A stretch of 64,000 nucleotides of DNA from Peromyscus leucopus (taxonomy: Eukaryota; Chordata; Mammalia; Rodentia; Cricetidae). Shown here piece by piece: positions 12,646-24,358 of this stretch (position 1 is its first letter; the number at the start of each line of letters is the position of its first letter). A program made the translations under genes and the position numbers. Under the pieces are notes generated by a model. It searched no databases. It was not told the origin of the DNA and saw nothing but the letters and a program-made list of their open reading frames with translations. The DNA lies in contig NC_051068.1 of assembly GCF_004664715.2 (NCBI RefSeq), positions 55,004,953 to 55,068,952 of the forward strand, given 5' to 3'.

Positions 12646-15166
12646 CTTGAAAGTCCTTTAATATCTTATTAATCTCTGATAACCACATTGATATTTTAAG
12701 TAGTCATGTATTTTTCAAAAATTTAATAATCTACCGAAAATAATTCTCTAGCATTTAAACACTCATATCACAACAAAGATTTAAAAAAACCCTGACAAAT
12801 GTAATAAAAATATTCTCCAGGGACTCAGAAAAGCAACACTTTTTGGGTACTGTTTCATAAAAGATAATTTAGAATTACCAAATGGCATGTCAAATTGGCA
12901 CCATTTCTTAACTCATCAGAGTTGATTATTAGCATGAAAAATAATTCTTTATAGCATTTTTACTCATGGTAGAAGTATGTAATGAGTGAAAATAAGAAAG
13001 CGTATAAAAGATGTCAAGGTTTCAAAGCTGGGCTATAAACAAAACAATAAAAGGCTTACAACCCTTCAACTTACATGCTAATTAGGATGATTTGCCATCC
13101 TTTATCGAATGAAGCTAGGGTTTAAAAGTGTTGATTCATTGACTAGGATGAAATTTAAGAGGAAATATCAATGAACTACAAAACCTGGGAGCTTGAATTA
13201 AATCTGTTTTAAAATACTGAAGCAAAATTAGTTTTATATTTAGCTGCGCCTTTCATAAATCAATTTTGCACAACAATTTTTCCAGGAACATCCATGATCA
13301 AGGGATAAACTCCTTGAGCTTTAAGTTCAGGGAGTTAAGCAAATTCTGGTTCAGCTAGCTGCTTACTACACAAAGGAGGAACAAGTCCTGCATGTTCTGG
13401 GTTAGGAGAAATTCTTCACTGGAACTCAGTCTTGCTGTGTTCCACTTTGTTCACCAGACCCAGATCACAACTCAAGTATTAGCCAGCTTCTGAAACACCA
13501 CTTAAAAACAAATGAAACAAGGAGACTGAGAAATAGCTTACATAAGATTCAGGTCTTTAGGTCAAAACCTAAATATTCTTCCATGGAATTGGTGAAAATA
13601 TATGTGATCCAAGTATCCCCCAGTATACACCAGGTAATAGTAGCCTAACCAAACAACTCCCAAATAAACCTTATCAGAAGCATTCCCCATTTTCTGCAAT
13701 AATATGTTATGGGAGACTCAACCTCTGAGGCTATTCAGATACTGACAACTCTTGCTCAAAACCTTTGGTCTTGGTGTTTTCAAAGGAATTTACCCAATTT
13801 TCTTGATCACCTAGTTCCCTATTTGTATTATATCCCTTTCCAGATACTAAATTTTCAGAGCTTTGCCTGATTGCTAACCTTTCTAGCTAAGAGGGTTTTG
13901 CTGGGATACTTCACTGCTTCTATTAATGAAAGTTTTATTTTTTTTTCCAAATTATGATGTAGATTGTGCTTGCAGTTTTACTCTTTCTGGTCAGCCTATT
14001 TCCAATTCTAATTACCATATACTTGAGGCAAGGATTGGTTAATTAGCTATTTGGAGAATGTGTACCTCCAATTCTCCTAACTCAGTGATTCTATGTTCAT
14101 TCCAAATTCAACCTGCAGGTCATTATTTTGTCTCTCACTTTTATTTTCTGGACTCCTCATCCGTTTTGATCACTGTTAATGTATTTTTATATATTTTGAC
14201 AAATAATTGTTCACAATTTAATTTTCATTGATTAAAGAAGACATTAAAATAATGACTTTAAGCCATACACACATAAATTCACAAAGCTTTTGCTACCACA
14301 TTGATGTAGCATTCTGCTTTGGGGCCCAAACCAATCACTTCCAACCTCTTTCATGTGTCCACGTGCTTGAAGTTCTAATAACGTGCTTACTTTTATGTAA
14401 CTTTTTCTCTAGGTAGTCTGTTATTCCTAGGTCTTAAAATAATTTCTGTAGCCCTTTCCTGCACTTCAAATTTGATATCGAAAGATAATCTCACTAGATT
14501 AATATTTGTAAATAACCAAACACTTCTGTAGTACTTTTTTCAGTCATTTAAGTCTGGGCTTGGTGTTTCCAGGTTTTTGGTTTCTTATTCAAGGAACTGA
14601 AATAAAAGTCCACACAGGTTTCAGAACAGCTAGGGAACTTCCTTTACAACAAAGCAATATAAAGATTAGAATATGCTACAGGAGAGCAGCAGCCACATGA
14701 GTGAAGATACTCACAGACCCACCTGGGCTCTCCTGTGATATTTAAAAGAAGTAAGAACTTGTTAATAAGAGGTGTATGTAATATGGTTAATCCTAAATTA
14801 AGAGACATATTAGCCCATATAGTCATTTTCAATCTGTTCTTGTGGCATCCCATAATGCATCCAGTTTTAATAACCCCAATTGTCCTCAGAGATAAAATGG
14901 TAAATAAAAGATGTTCCCTTAAAGTTCATTTAGAGGATATAATTTACATATCAGCACATGTTCCCCTAACCTATTCAGGCTAATTTGGCCTTTCTATTAC
15001 TTATCCAGGGATATATTAGAGTATATTTGAATAGAAACTGACTAAGTATGATCTTTGACAGGGGTGAAGAAATATATTCTAATTTTTCAGAGACAGGTGG
15101 TCATAAATCCCAATGCAAGTTTGCTACGTGTATTGTTCAGAGTTGTGTGTGCATGCGCGTGCATGC

Positions 15167-15170
<4 letters not shown>
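12646..15170. other. Unrecognised AT-rich DNA
   Basis: About 2.5 kb without a nameable gene or repeat. Confidence 0.5.

Positions 15171-15212
<42 letters not shown>
15171..15212. repeat. (GT)21 microsatellite
   Basis: A perfect GT run of about 42 bp, preceded by an alternating purine-pyrimidine leader (GTGTGTGCATGCGCGTGCATG at about 15144-15164). Such sequence can in principle adopt Z-DNA. Confidence 0.95.
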
Positions 15213-15214
<2 letters not shown>

Positions 15215-15432
15215 TACACACAGGTAAAGGATCTAGTCCATTATAAGGTCATGTACATAGCCTCAGCCAGTTAGAGTGTCAGGTTACAAAACCAGCCCAC
15301 ATGCTTGTCTGCCACCTCCTAAAACTCATAACCCCTCCCCTTAGCTTTCAATATCACAAGTATTCACACAGTTTTCCTGATTAATACCAGGTAAGAGGAA
15401 AATAAGCATATAAAAAAATTCCACTTCCTTTT

Positions 15433-15640
15433 CTATTTTCTCCCATAGAGCTGAGGACAGAACCTGAGGATTCTGTTGACTCTCCCCCAAAATTTCACCT
15501 CTATGCTACATCCCTACTGGGTCTTTTTGAAACATGGTCTCAATATGTAGCTTCAGTTGGCCTCAAACTTGCAATTCTCTTCTCTTTCCTCTGGCATGCT
15601 AAGATTATAATAACTTGCTGCCACCCATGGTCAATAGCTT
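15433..15640 (-). repeat. Old composite SINE (B4/B1-like)
   Basis: The plus strand reads GAGCTGAGGACAGAACCTGA (ID-like reverse complement) followed by CATGGTCTCAATATGTAGC and GGCATGCTAAGATTATAATA (B1-like reverse complement). This resembles a tRNA/7SL composite SINE; the exact family is uncertain. Confidence 0.45.
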
Positions 15641-16407
15641 CATGTGTGCAGTTCAAAATTTACTCATCAATTTTATCTTACATTGTTTCAGATAAAACAG
15701 TTTAAGGAGCTATCTTAATAAATACGTCAGAAAGTGGCCATCGAACTATCCAAATAATACTCCATCCTGGTTCTAACATAAGAATTCAACTTTAAGTAAA
15801 TTTGCTAGCTAAATTTTATGTTCGAAGTCCATCTGTTCTAGTCTGACTTTTAAGAAATTTATAGTACATCCTTAGCCTTGTCATTCCCTAATGGTAGAGT
15901 TTCAAATGTGGCTGCCCTTTTACCACCTGAAATACATTTGCCCATACCTTCAGTCTATGGCTTTAATAAATTTTCCTCAATTGTGAAAGTTTCAGAATTC
16001 AAGGTCATCTCAAATCTCATCTTGAAGGAACTTTCAGATAGCTTTGAAAGTTCATTTAATCATCCTTACAGATATTCTAGAAAACAAGTATCTTGGATAG
16101 ACTTAGCTATAATTGTTCTTCACATTTTTATAGAGTCCCAAGAAAGTGGATTTTATTTCATTGATTATTCTGGGGTTTCCTTTGATTTTTCACATTTTAT
16201 TTTGTTTGGCTGGATTAAACATTCTCATTCAAAGTCATCCTATGAGTACATTAAAATATTCTGAGTTGATTTTTCTCTTCATTATTTCCATCATGTTAGA
16301 TGGATCAAGTGTATTATTTCTTTTCTGTGAGAATTATTATTTTATTTCATATATACTTAAAATTTCTTCAAGTTTACCTCATATGCCTTATGTTTTGGTT
16401 AAGTGAT
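15641..16407. other. Unrecognised AT-rich DNA
   Basis: A 128-codon plus-strand open frame (15878-16264) lies here. It shows no domain I know, and I treat it as chance. Confidence 0.5.
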
Positions 16408-16810
16408 GATTTTTATTAGTTCTTTGAGAGTTTCACGATATGTTTTGATCATATTGATGCCTCAACTCTTCCGCAAGTCACCCCCTTCCTTACCCACCAA
16501 ACATTATGTCATTAAAAACAAATTCCTAACACCAATTTATGTTGTTGAAACATTATTGGGTGTGTGGTCTTCTACTGGAGCATGGTTGATTTGTCAATGG
16601 CTACTTTCCTCTTAGATAAAACTATACCTTCCTCTCCCAGAATAGACTAACAGATCTATCTACTTCCAGTGGTGAGATTACATGAACAACAGCCATCCTC
16701 ATGCAGGAATAAGGTCTGTTTGGGGTTTGCACAGGTTTTGTACACACTGTCTCAAATGCACCTGCTGTTAGTCCATATGTGAAGCTGCCCTGTTCTGTCC
16801 AGAAGATCAT
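16408..16810 (-). mobile_element. Old L1 (Lx-type) 3'UTR fragment
   Basis: The plus strand reads TTTTTATTAGTTCTTTGAGAG, TTGATCATATTGATGCC and CTACTGGAGCATGGTTGA, the reverse complement of a rodent L1 3'UTR of the older Lx type. It ends in the region TGCTGTTAGTCCATATGTGA. Orientation is minus, with the 3' end at the lower coordinate and the 5' side truncated. Confidence 0.7.
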
Positions 16811-17377
16811 TTTTCTTGTAGTTATCTACAACTTCAGGCTCCTTTGCTATTTCCACTGCTCCTCTGCAATAAGCTCTTAGCCATGGATATTTGTGACTTT
16901 TTTTTAAAGGTAAATGTATACACATACAAATCAAAGTGTAAACTGGCTGCATTAAAAATTAGTGGGGCAAATTGTGACAGCTCAATAATACAGACACAGA
17001 TGGAAGATGCCTCAGGATTCCAACCATGGGTGAAATTGAAAAGAGAGTAGAAATCATAGAGTATGGTTCTGCTTAACAGATATGGAAGAGGTGGCAATGA
17101 AGTACATGAACACAGAATCCATCTATGTAGTTATAGTACACCCATCCTTATAGAAATCTAATGTGCAGACAAAGAACCACACTATACCATAATATTGTAG
17201 GATGAGGTGAGATTGTATATAAAATTGTATATATACCATATAAAAGAGGTAAAAAGACCTATGAAACACATGTCAGCTGACATGATTGTAGTAACCATAT
17301 TTAAGTCTGCAACAGAACTTCATGCATGTTAAGTATGTAGAGCAAAGATAATATCTAAAATCACCCTTTTGCTCAAT
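16811..17377. other. Unrecognised DNA
   Basis: No gene or nameable repeat is visible. Confidence 0.5.
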
Positions 17378-17383
17378 ATAGTG

Positions 17384-17813
17384 TATGGTGATATTCTGTT
17401 TGTGCACCCCAATAAAGCTTATCTGGGGATCAGAAGAAAAAGCCAGCCACTATATTAAACATAGTGGTCATGCAATGGTAGCACACATCTTTAATCCTAG
17501 TATTCATGAGGCAGAGATTCATCTGGATCTCTGTAAGTTCAAGGCCACACTGGGAAAAGAGCCAGGCAGGTGGCACACACCTTTAATCCCAGTGCTCGTT
17601 AACCATAGGAGGTAGAGAGAGGAAGCAAGATGGCAGGGCACAGGAATGTTTATAGGTGTGAATAAAAAAGAAGTAGCTCTCTCTAGGGCTGAGGATTTCC
17701 TAGGGTAAGAACTTGTGGCTGTGGCTTGTTCTGTTCCTCTGGTCTCTCAAATTTCACCCCAATATCTGACTCTGGGTTTTTATTAATAAGACCATTTAGC
17801 AATTCATCTTACA
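17384..17813 (+). mobile_element. Solo LTR, cricetid family B (430 bp)
   Basis: A perfect 6-bp duplication ATAGTG (17378-17383 and 17814-17819) fixes the ends. The element begins TATGGTGATATTCTG (the usual TG is mutated to TA) and ends CATCTTACA. Inside are AATAAAGCTTATCTGGGGATC (AATAAA at 17411), two B1-like blocks (ACACATCTTTAATCCTAGTA and GGCACACACCTTTAATCCCA) and a CTGGGTTTTTATTAATAAGA end segment. Class II ERV-like by duplication length. No retroviral genes are present. Confidence 0.85.
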
Positions 17814-18013
17814 ATAGTGAAACCAATAGACTAGTCTCTCCCTGTTTGGGAGTTTGAGGAAATGAGACAAGTAAAGGTGGACACAAAGTAGTTCTTCCTG
17901 TTTTGCCTTTTAAACAATCATAGGAGAATTTTTAATTCTATGAACTCAAACATGGATAATTGGTAACACAGAAAAAATGGAGAGATTTAAAAAAACAAAG
18001 AACAAAAACTTAA

Positions 18014-18150
18014 TTGGTTTGGGAGTGGTTGTTCACAGTCCTAATCCCAGCACTTGAAAGGTAGAGGAAGGCAAATGTTAGTTTGAGGTCAGCCTAGTCT
18101 ACAGAGTGAATTCCAGGATAGCCAGGATTATTAAAAGAAACCTTGTATTG
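18014..18150 (+). repeat. B1 SINE (diverged)
   Basis: The B1 order is clear: CCTAATCCCAGCACTTGAAAG, AGTTTGAGGTCAGCCTAGTC, CTACAGAGTGAATTCCAGGA. The left box is poorly preserved. Confidence 0.75.
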
Positions 18151-21029
18151 AAACCACCCACCAAACCTAACTGTAATCATCCATGTCTAAGGGAATCATT
18201 AACATGCACACACACACACAGATATATATTACAGGCACATTGACTATACATCATTTTTTTTTACTTCTCTTTTACTTTATTTTTATTTTCAATTTAGTAA
18301 TTGTGTAATTTTATGGATCACCTTATAGAACCTTCCTGAATATATTTTTGGCATTAAATTTGAGTTTTGAGAACAATAATAATTAAAGCAAATATTACTC
18401 AGATTTACCTGACTATATTTTTATTGTATGTTACATTTTGTTCGACCTGCACTATAGTATTCTGTCCTGTCTTCTAGTTTTATTTGATGTGTGTATGTGT
18501 GTGTTTGTGTGCATGTGTGTTTATCTGTGTATGTTAATATGTGCACATATATACATGTGTATATGTCTGTTTTTATGTGTATATATTTCCTGTGTGTGAT
18601 GATACATATTTATAGCTATTACCCTGAGTTTTTTTCTAATTGCTCTAGAGACTGAAACATGTACAGATATGTTTTAATTATTTCACTTATTCTTATGTCA
18701 TAAGTTATAATAAGTATAAATATACATGTAGTTTGAACTTTATCAAACATTTTAAGATTTATTTTAAACACACAATCTTTTATATTTGCACAGATATTTA
18801 CTATTTTCTTCTTTCCTCATTGAAAGTTTCAGAGTCCCTTTGATAGCACTTATAGAGAGTACAATTTTCAAAAATAAGTTCTCTCATCAGAGAATTCCTT
18901 TTTCCCATCTCATATGGAAAGGTCATTTTCACTACATGCAATACTTTGGTCTGCCATCCTTCTCTTGAGTGCTGTGATGAGGCCACCCTACTTTCTTTCA
19001 GGCAGAGGTTTGTGTCACCATTTAGTTGTTTTTGAGAGGGTGTTTCCTAATCTCTAGTTTTCTGCAGTTGGATTTCTATGTACCCAGGTATAATTTTCTT
19101 TGATGTCATCTTCCTGGTCCTAATGGATTTAAAATGTAATAATGCATACTATAAAGGATACAAAGTTGGGTAGAAAGGGATGGGGAGTTGAGAAGAATTG
19201 ATGGATGGGTAAATATGATTAACAGTGCTGTAAAAGACTCCCAAAGAACTATTAAAATAATTAAAATTCATAAAACATTCTTTGAATGTTTTGTAGAGTG
19301 TGTTTTGAACATGTGGAAAAATTTAAAGACTTCTTTGCTTTCTAAGGCATTATCCACCTTCACTACTTGGTAGGTAGTATCGCTGGGGAACAAATCACCT
19401 TCAATGACTAAATCTACCATTTGTGTTCTTGAAATGTGCTTCCAAGTGATCTGTACATTATCTTCATATTTCTGGTGTTTTCTAAGTGTCTGCAGCCAAT
19501 ATATACCAGTGACTTTGATATCTTGAAACAGAATGCACAATGTAAAAATGTTATATTGAATATTCAATGCTTTGCATGCTTCATATTCGTCACCAGAACA
19601 GATCATACATCTGAGAACATACACTTCTAATAGCATTGTTTATTTGAACTTAAAACAAGTGGGACTAAGTGCTTCTGCCAATCTGGGGAGCTATAATTGT
19701 TGTTGCAAGGCAAGGGTAGGGATGTGGGAAGTGTGAGGCATTGTTCTTTTGACAGAGATGCTCATTATACACGTCGAAGCCTAAAAAAAAGAGCTCATAA
19801 ACACTTTTATTAAGCAGCTAACCATAACCCACAGGTTTTGCTAAACACTTTCTGGACTTATTATTTTTCATTTACAAAGAATGACTGTCTGGCAACCTAA
19901 TCCTGTATACATGCATTTCAACAGTTCACTGGTTGTAGAACACTCCCTAATGGAATTTTTATCTAGGAAGATAAAAGTATTCTTCACTTAATTCACAATG
20001 CTGACCATCCTAAATACAATTATTTCCAACAGTTTAAAATAAGATTTTTAAAAACAGCAGCATAAGAGATCATAATGAAAGCAATGAATTACATAAATTC
20101 AACCAGGGTACCTAGAATGCAGTTATATAATCTCAATACAATAACACTGAGTTTAATTTTTGTTAAATGTTGACATGTCATTAAACCCTGAAAAGGAGCT
20201 GAAGGGAGAGTTAATGCTTAATCCCCATCCACAGTTCTCACAAGAAATGGGAAATACATCTGTTAGTGTTCTTTGTAATATGGTCTTTAACCAGGTAAGA
20301 TGGTAGGTACAAAAATAAATATTTCAATAAAAATACTTTTGTATAAAGATTAAAATAGCTAGATAGTTTTTCAAAATGGAAATAAGCTTATATAAATTAT
20401 GAGGATTTGAGTAAGTTATTTAAAGTATTAAAAGATGAGATGTAAATAGGTAAGAGCTTTAGCAGTGTCTACTTGAGGTCTATTTTAAATTACTTAATTT
20501 CTGCTCAAGCTTCACCTAAACATTTCACATTAGTTAAAAATGCCATACTAGTGCAACTGACACACTGGGTGTTCAAAAACCATACCTGTAGACCTACACA
20601 CTGATGTGGTCAGAGGAAGTAAAAGGGAACTATTTCCTGCCTTGTCCTCCAAGATCAACTAAGTCCCAAGAACTCTGGGACATCTCTCAAAATGTCCTGT
20701 AACTCTTTGAAGTCACCTGTTCTTTTGTTCACGAAGGCCATGGAGAAACCACTGAATAGGTTCTAACTAGTGTCCAGTCTACAGAGCAGGGCCAACAAAG
20801 AGGAAAAAAATGTTCCAGACTTCTAAGTGAAACAATGGTCAGGGATGGCCTGTGACTTATCCTTATAGAGATGGACTGACTTACAAAAGAAAGACTAGAG
20901 GAGGCAAGCACTCAATTGATTGCTGAGGACCAAAGCTTTAACTGGCCTTCTCAGTGAAAATTAACATGATTTTTTGGCCACTTACATGACCTTAAACCCT
21001 AAGTAGGAAAATATAACCAAAATTGAAAT
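18151..21029. other. Unrecognised AT-rich DNA with a TG-rich tract
   Basis: A short (CA)n at about 18205-18220 and an imperfect TG/TA tract at 18487-18600 are present. No gene or nameable repeat is seen in the remainder. Confidence 0.5.
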
Positions 21030-21275
21030 GAGGTTATGTCTATCCTTGATACTAAGATGTGTTTCTTGGGTGGGGCAGAAGGATGGATCCTTTTTTTGCA
21101 TTCATTCTGTTAGTTTTTGTCTTTTTATTGAGAAATTGAAACCACTAATATTGAGAGACATCAGTGACTATTGATTCCTTTCATTTTGGTAGTGGTCGTG
21201 GTAGAAGCAGTGGTAGTGGTGGTGGTGGTGGTGGTGGTGGTGGTGGTAGTGTATGTGTGTGTGTGTATGTGTGTG

Positions 21276-21342
<67 letters not shown>

Positions 21343-22860
21343 TTCCCTTCTTTTGATTTTGTTAGTGTGAGATTATTCTCTGTTTTTCATGGTTAACCTC
21401 CTTGTTTTCTCTATCTATGGTGATTGAAATTTTTGCTCTGCGTTGCAGTCTGGACTGGAATCTGTGGTCTTTTAGAGTATCCAACAAATCTCTCCAGGCC
21501 CTTCTGGCTTTTAGAGTCTTTATTAAGAAGTCAGGTTTGCCTATGTATGTTACTTGTTATTTTTCCCTTACATATTTTAATATTCTTTCTTTGTTTTGTG
21601 TGTTTATTTTTATTTTTTGTTCTGTATGTTTAGTGTTTTTATTATTATTTGGTGAAGTGACTTTCTTTTCTGGTCCAATCTATTTGTGTTTTATATGCTT
21701 CTCATACCTTTATATGCATCTTCTTCTTTAGGTTAGGAAAATTTTCACCTACAAGTCTGTTGAAAATATTTCTGGGCCCTTGAACTGGAATTCTTCTCAT
21801 TCTTCTACTGCTATTATTCTTGGGTTTGATCTTTTCATAGTTTCTAAGATTTCATGGTTTGTGTCAGGATTTTTTTTTTATATTTGACATTTTCTTTAAC
21901 TATTTATTCTATCGTATCTTCTACAACCAAGATGCTTTCTTCCATTTCTTATGTTCTGTTGATAAGTTTGCCCCTGTAGTTCCCTTTCGAACTTCTAATT
22001 TTTTCACTTCTGAATTTGTCTTTGTTTGGCAGGTTTGTGTGGTCTGGTTTGGTTTTCTGGTGTTTTTTTCCCCTTGATTTACGTTTCTGAGCGTGTAATG
22101 GCTGTGTGTTGCCTGATAAGAATTTTTTTTTTTTTAAGTGAGAGTTGGGGCCACTGAGGATTCCAGATATAATGTGTTGTTGTGCTCCAGGACATGACAG
22201 TTAAAAATGTGGATAGACTAAGGGTCAGAAGGGGTTTACAGGAGGGGAGAAAGCAGATTGTTCAACCAGGATCTGCTTATTTCATCTCCTTGGAATGGGA
22301 GGAGACAGTGAAGAGAAGTCACCCCGGATGGCCTGCTATAGCGCTGGGGATGGGAGTGGGGATTGGATCGAGAAGAACAGAGGATAGATGAAGATCTAAA
22401 AACCACTGGCCTGCTTTCCTGGCAAGAATGGTTTTGGGTAGGCAGGGAGTGCCTGCTAGAGTTGGGAGCTGGAATAAAACAACAGTTGGGGAGAGGAGAA
22501 GAGGAGATATGTGCAGAGGGGGAAAGAAGGCTGCAAACAGGTGTTCTGTTGCAACGATAGGGATGAGCCGGGCACTGGGCTTGGAGGAGAGGAGAGAGTG
22601 GTGAAGGTATTCAATTAGCTTAACTGTTTCCCTGGCTTGTTCAACTGGTGTGTTCCCAGTGAATGCCTGTTGGTGTTGGGAGCTGGGATACTGGAATGAT
22701 TTGGGGAAAGGGAGTTTATAGGAGAAGATTTCTGTGATGGGGATGGGGCCAGAGAGGAAAGGAAGACTGAAGTTTTCCGCTAGAGAGATGAAGTTGAGAC
22801 TGGGGGATTTGGAACTGGAGAAGCAGAAAGAGGGTCCACTGTCTGCCTACTTGTTGCCCT
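21030..22860 (-). mobile_element. L1 fragment: ORF2 start, ORF1 region and 5'UTR
   Basis: Read on the minus strand, the order is 5'UTR (about 22860-22080, G-rich), ORF1-related sequence (about 22080-21350), then the first part of ORF2 (about 21180-21030, endonuclease N-terminus). It is colinear with the L1 at 40100-43690. The rest of ORF2 and the 3'UTR are missing. All frames are broken. A compound microsatellite (21208-21339) has expanded within it. Confidence 0.75.
21208..21339. repeat. Compound microsatellite (TGG)n(TG)n(GA)n
   Basis: TGG repeats (21208-21247) run into an interrupted TG tract (21249-21277) and a pure GA run (21278-21339, about 31 units). It lies at a naturally GGT/GT-rich site of L1, which remains short in the copy at 40280-40310. 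Confidence 0.95.
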
Positions 22861-23601
22861 CTTTGTACATGTATTTTTCATAAGGAAAGTAATCATTGCT
22901 TCCATGATTAAGATGGTGGACTAGAAGCTCCCTGTTTGTCACAGTGAATGGGAAATCAAATAACAATGTCGCCTTTATTTCAATAAAGTAGGGAAGAACA
23001 CCAGAAATCACAGAGAGGATCAAAGTGTGGAGAAACAGCACTGTGGTCCAGGAAAAGGAGCAAGTAGCGCACCGCTTTCACCTTGTAGCTTCCAAGTAGT
23101 AGAAAGAGGAGCAGGAGCCTCATTCAAAAGGAAAGCAATGGAGGTTATCACCTCAGGACTAGGAACTCCAAACCCCAGTGTCCACTCTGCACATTGTCCT
23201 CCTACAAATGTTCCAGACAATCTAATATGTACACACCAGGGAGTCTCTGGGGCAAGTGACAGCTAATCAGGCCACAGTCTACAAAGCCAACTATGGTCAG
23301 ACGTGGGTTCTGGCACACACAGCAACACAGCTGAACATCTGAACCTGGCCCATTCCAGGCTCAGCACCAGTTTGGACAGTCTCCAGGCTCTGTTGATGTC
23401 CCTTCCACATGGCAGCTGCAGTAGTAAGATGAAGAAGAATGTGGCTCCACTCTGGCTGTCATGATTTGGTTCTTCATTTTTACAATTCGTTTTGCTTAAT
23501 TTTGTCTTTGCTTTTTTTTTATTTAGCTGGTTCTTTTCATATTGTGCTTCCTTTTTTTAAACATAGTTTTAGTATCATTTTACCTTACTTTAAAAATAAC
23601 C
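22861..23601. other. Unrecognised DNA
   Basis: No gene or nameable repeat. Overlapping open frames on opposite strands near 23020-23266 look like chance. Confidence 0.5.
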
Positions 23602-23929
23602 TGTGGTGGTTTCAAGGGAAATGACCCCCAAAGATACCGGCACTATTAGGAGGTATGGCCTTGTTGGAAGAAGTGTGTCTCTGTGGAGGGAGCTTTGAGG
23701 TCTCTTTTGCTCAAACTTCCCTCAGTGTGATGCTGAGATCACATCCTTTTGCCTGCAAGATGTAGGACTCTCAGCTACTTATCCAGTGCCATATCTGCCT
23801 ACATGCTGCCATGTCCCACCATGGTGATAACGAAATGAACCTCTGAAACCATAAGCTAGCCTACTCTAAATGTTTTCCTTTATAAGAGACTTGGTATCTC
23901 CTCACAGTAATAGAAACCTAACTAAGACA
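23602..23929 (+). mobile_element. Solo MT-family MaLR LTR (328 bp)
   Basis: It starts TGTGGTGGTTTCAAGGG and ends CCTAACTAAGACA, the MT termini. A perfect 5-bp duplication TAACC (23597-23601 and 23930-23934) flanks it. Internal landmarks include GGCACTATTAGGAGGTATGG, CAAGATGTAGGACTCTCAGC and TGCCTACATGCTGCCATG. Five-base duplications fit ERVL-MaLR elements. The boundaries are as good as a sequence reading allows. Confidence 0.92.
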
Positions 23930-24164
23930 TAACCTTTAGGTTATTACTCCTTTTCTCATTTGCTTACACATCTTTTTTTCTGTATTGAGTAGTCTTTTTA
24001 TATCTGCTTCTCTTCTCTCTTTCTTATAACACTTTTTCCCTGCCTTCTGACTCTCTTTTTATATATACTTACTTCTTCTTTCCTATTCCTTCCCAGTATT
24101 TCATTTAATTATTATATCTTCAATTGGTGAAATAGTGTGTAACTCTATAGCATATTGGTTATTT

Positions 24165-24358
24165 TGCCATTTTTCTTTTTTATTTAGATTTAAGTATTTT
24201 TATTTTATAATTAATTTAATTTTAGATATCAACCAAAGATTCCCCGTCCTCCCTCCTCCCACTCCCCAGTCTTTCCCCCCAATCCACCCCCATTCCCACC
24301 TCTTCCAAGGCAGGGTCTCCCCTGGGGAGTCAGCCCAGCTTGGTACATTCAGTTGAGG
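24165..24358 (-). mobile_element. Short 5'-truncated L1 3' end
   Basis: A T-rich tract (the A-tail on the minus strand, about 24165-24225) is followed by CCGTCCTCCCTCCTCCCACT, GGGGAGTCAGCCCAGCTTGG and TACATTCAGTTGAGGC. These are landmarks of the younger rodent L1 3'UTR seen also at 38515, 48775 and 49307. Confidence 0.75.

Noticed and set aside
19268..19636. 122-codon minus-strand open frame considered as a small gene
   Set aside because: No recognisable family, no promoter or splice context, and another open frame overlaps on the plus strand.
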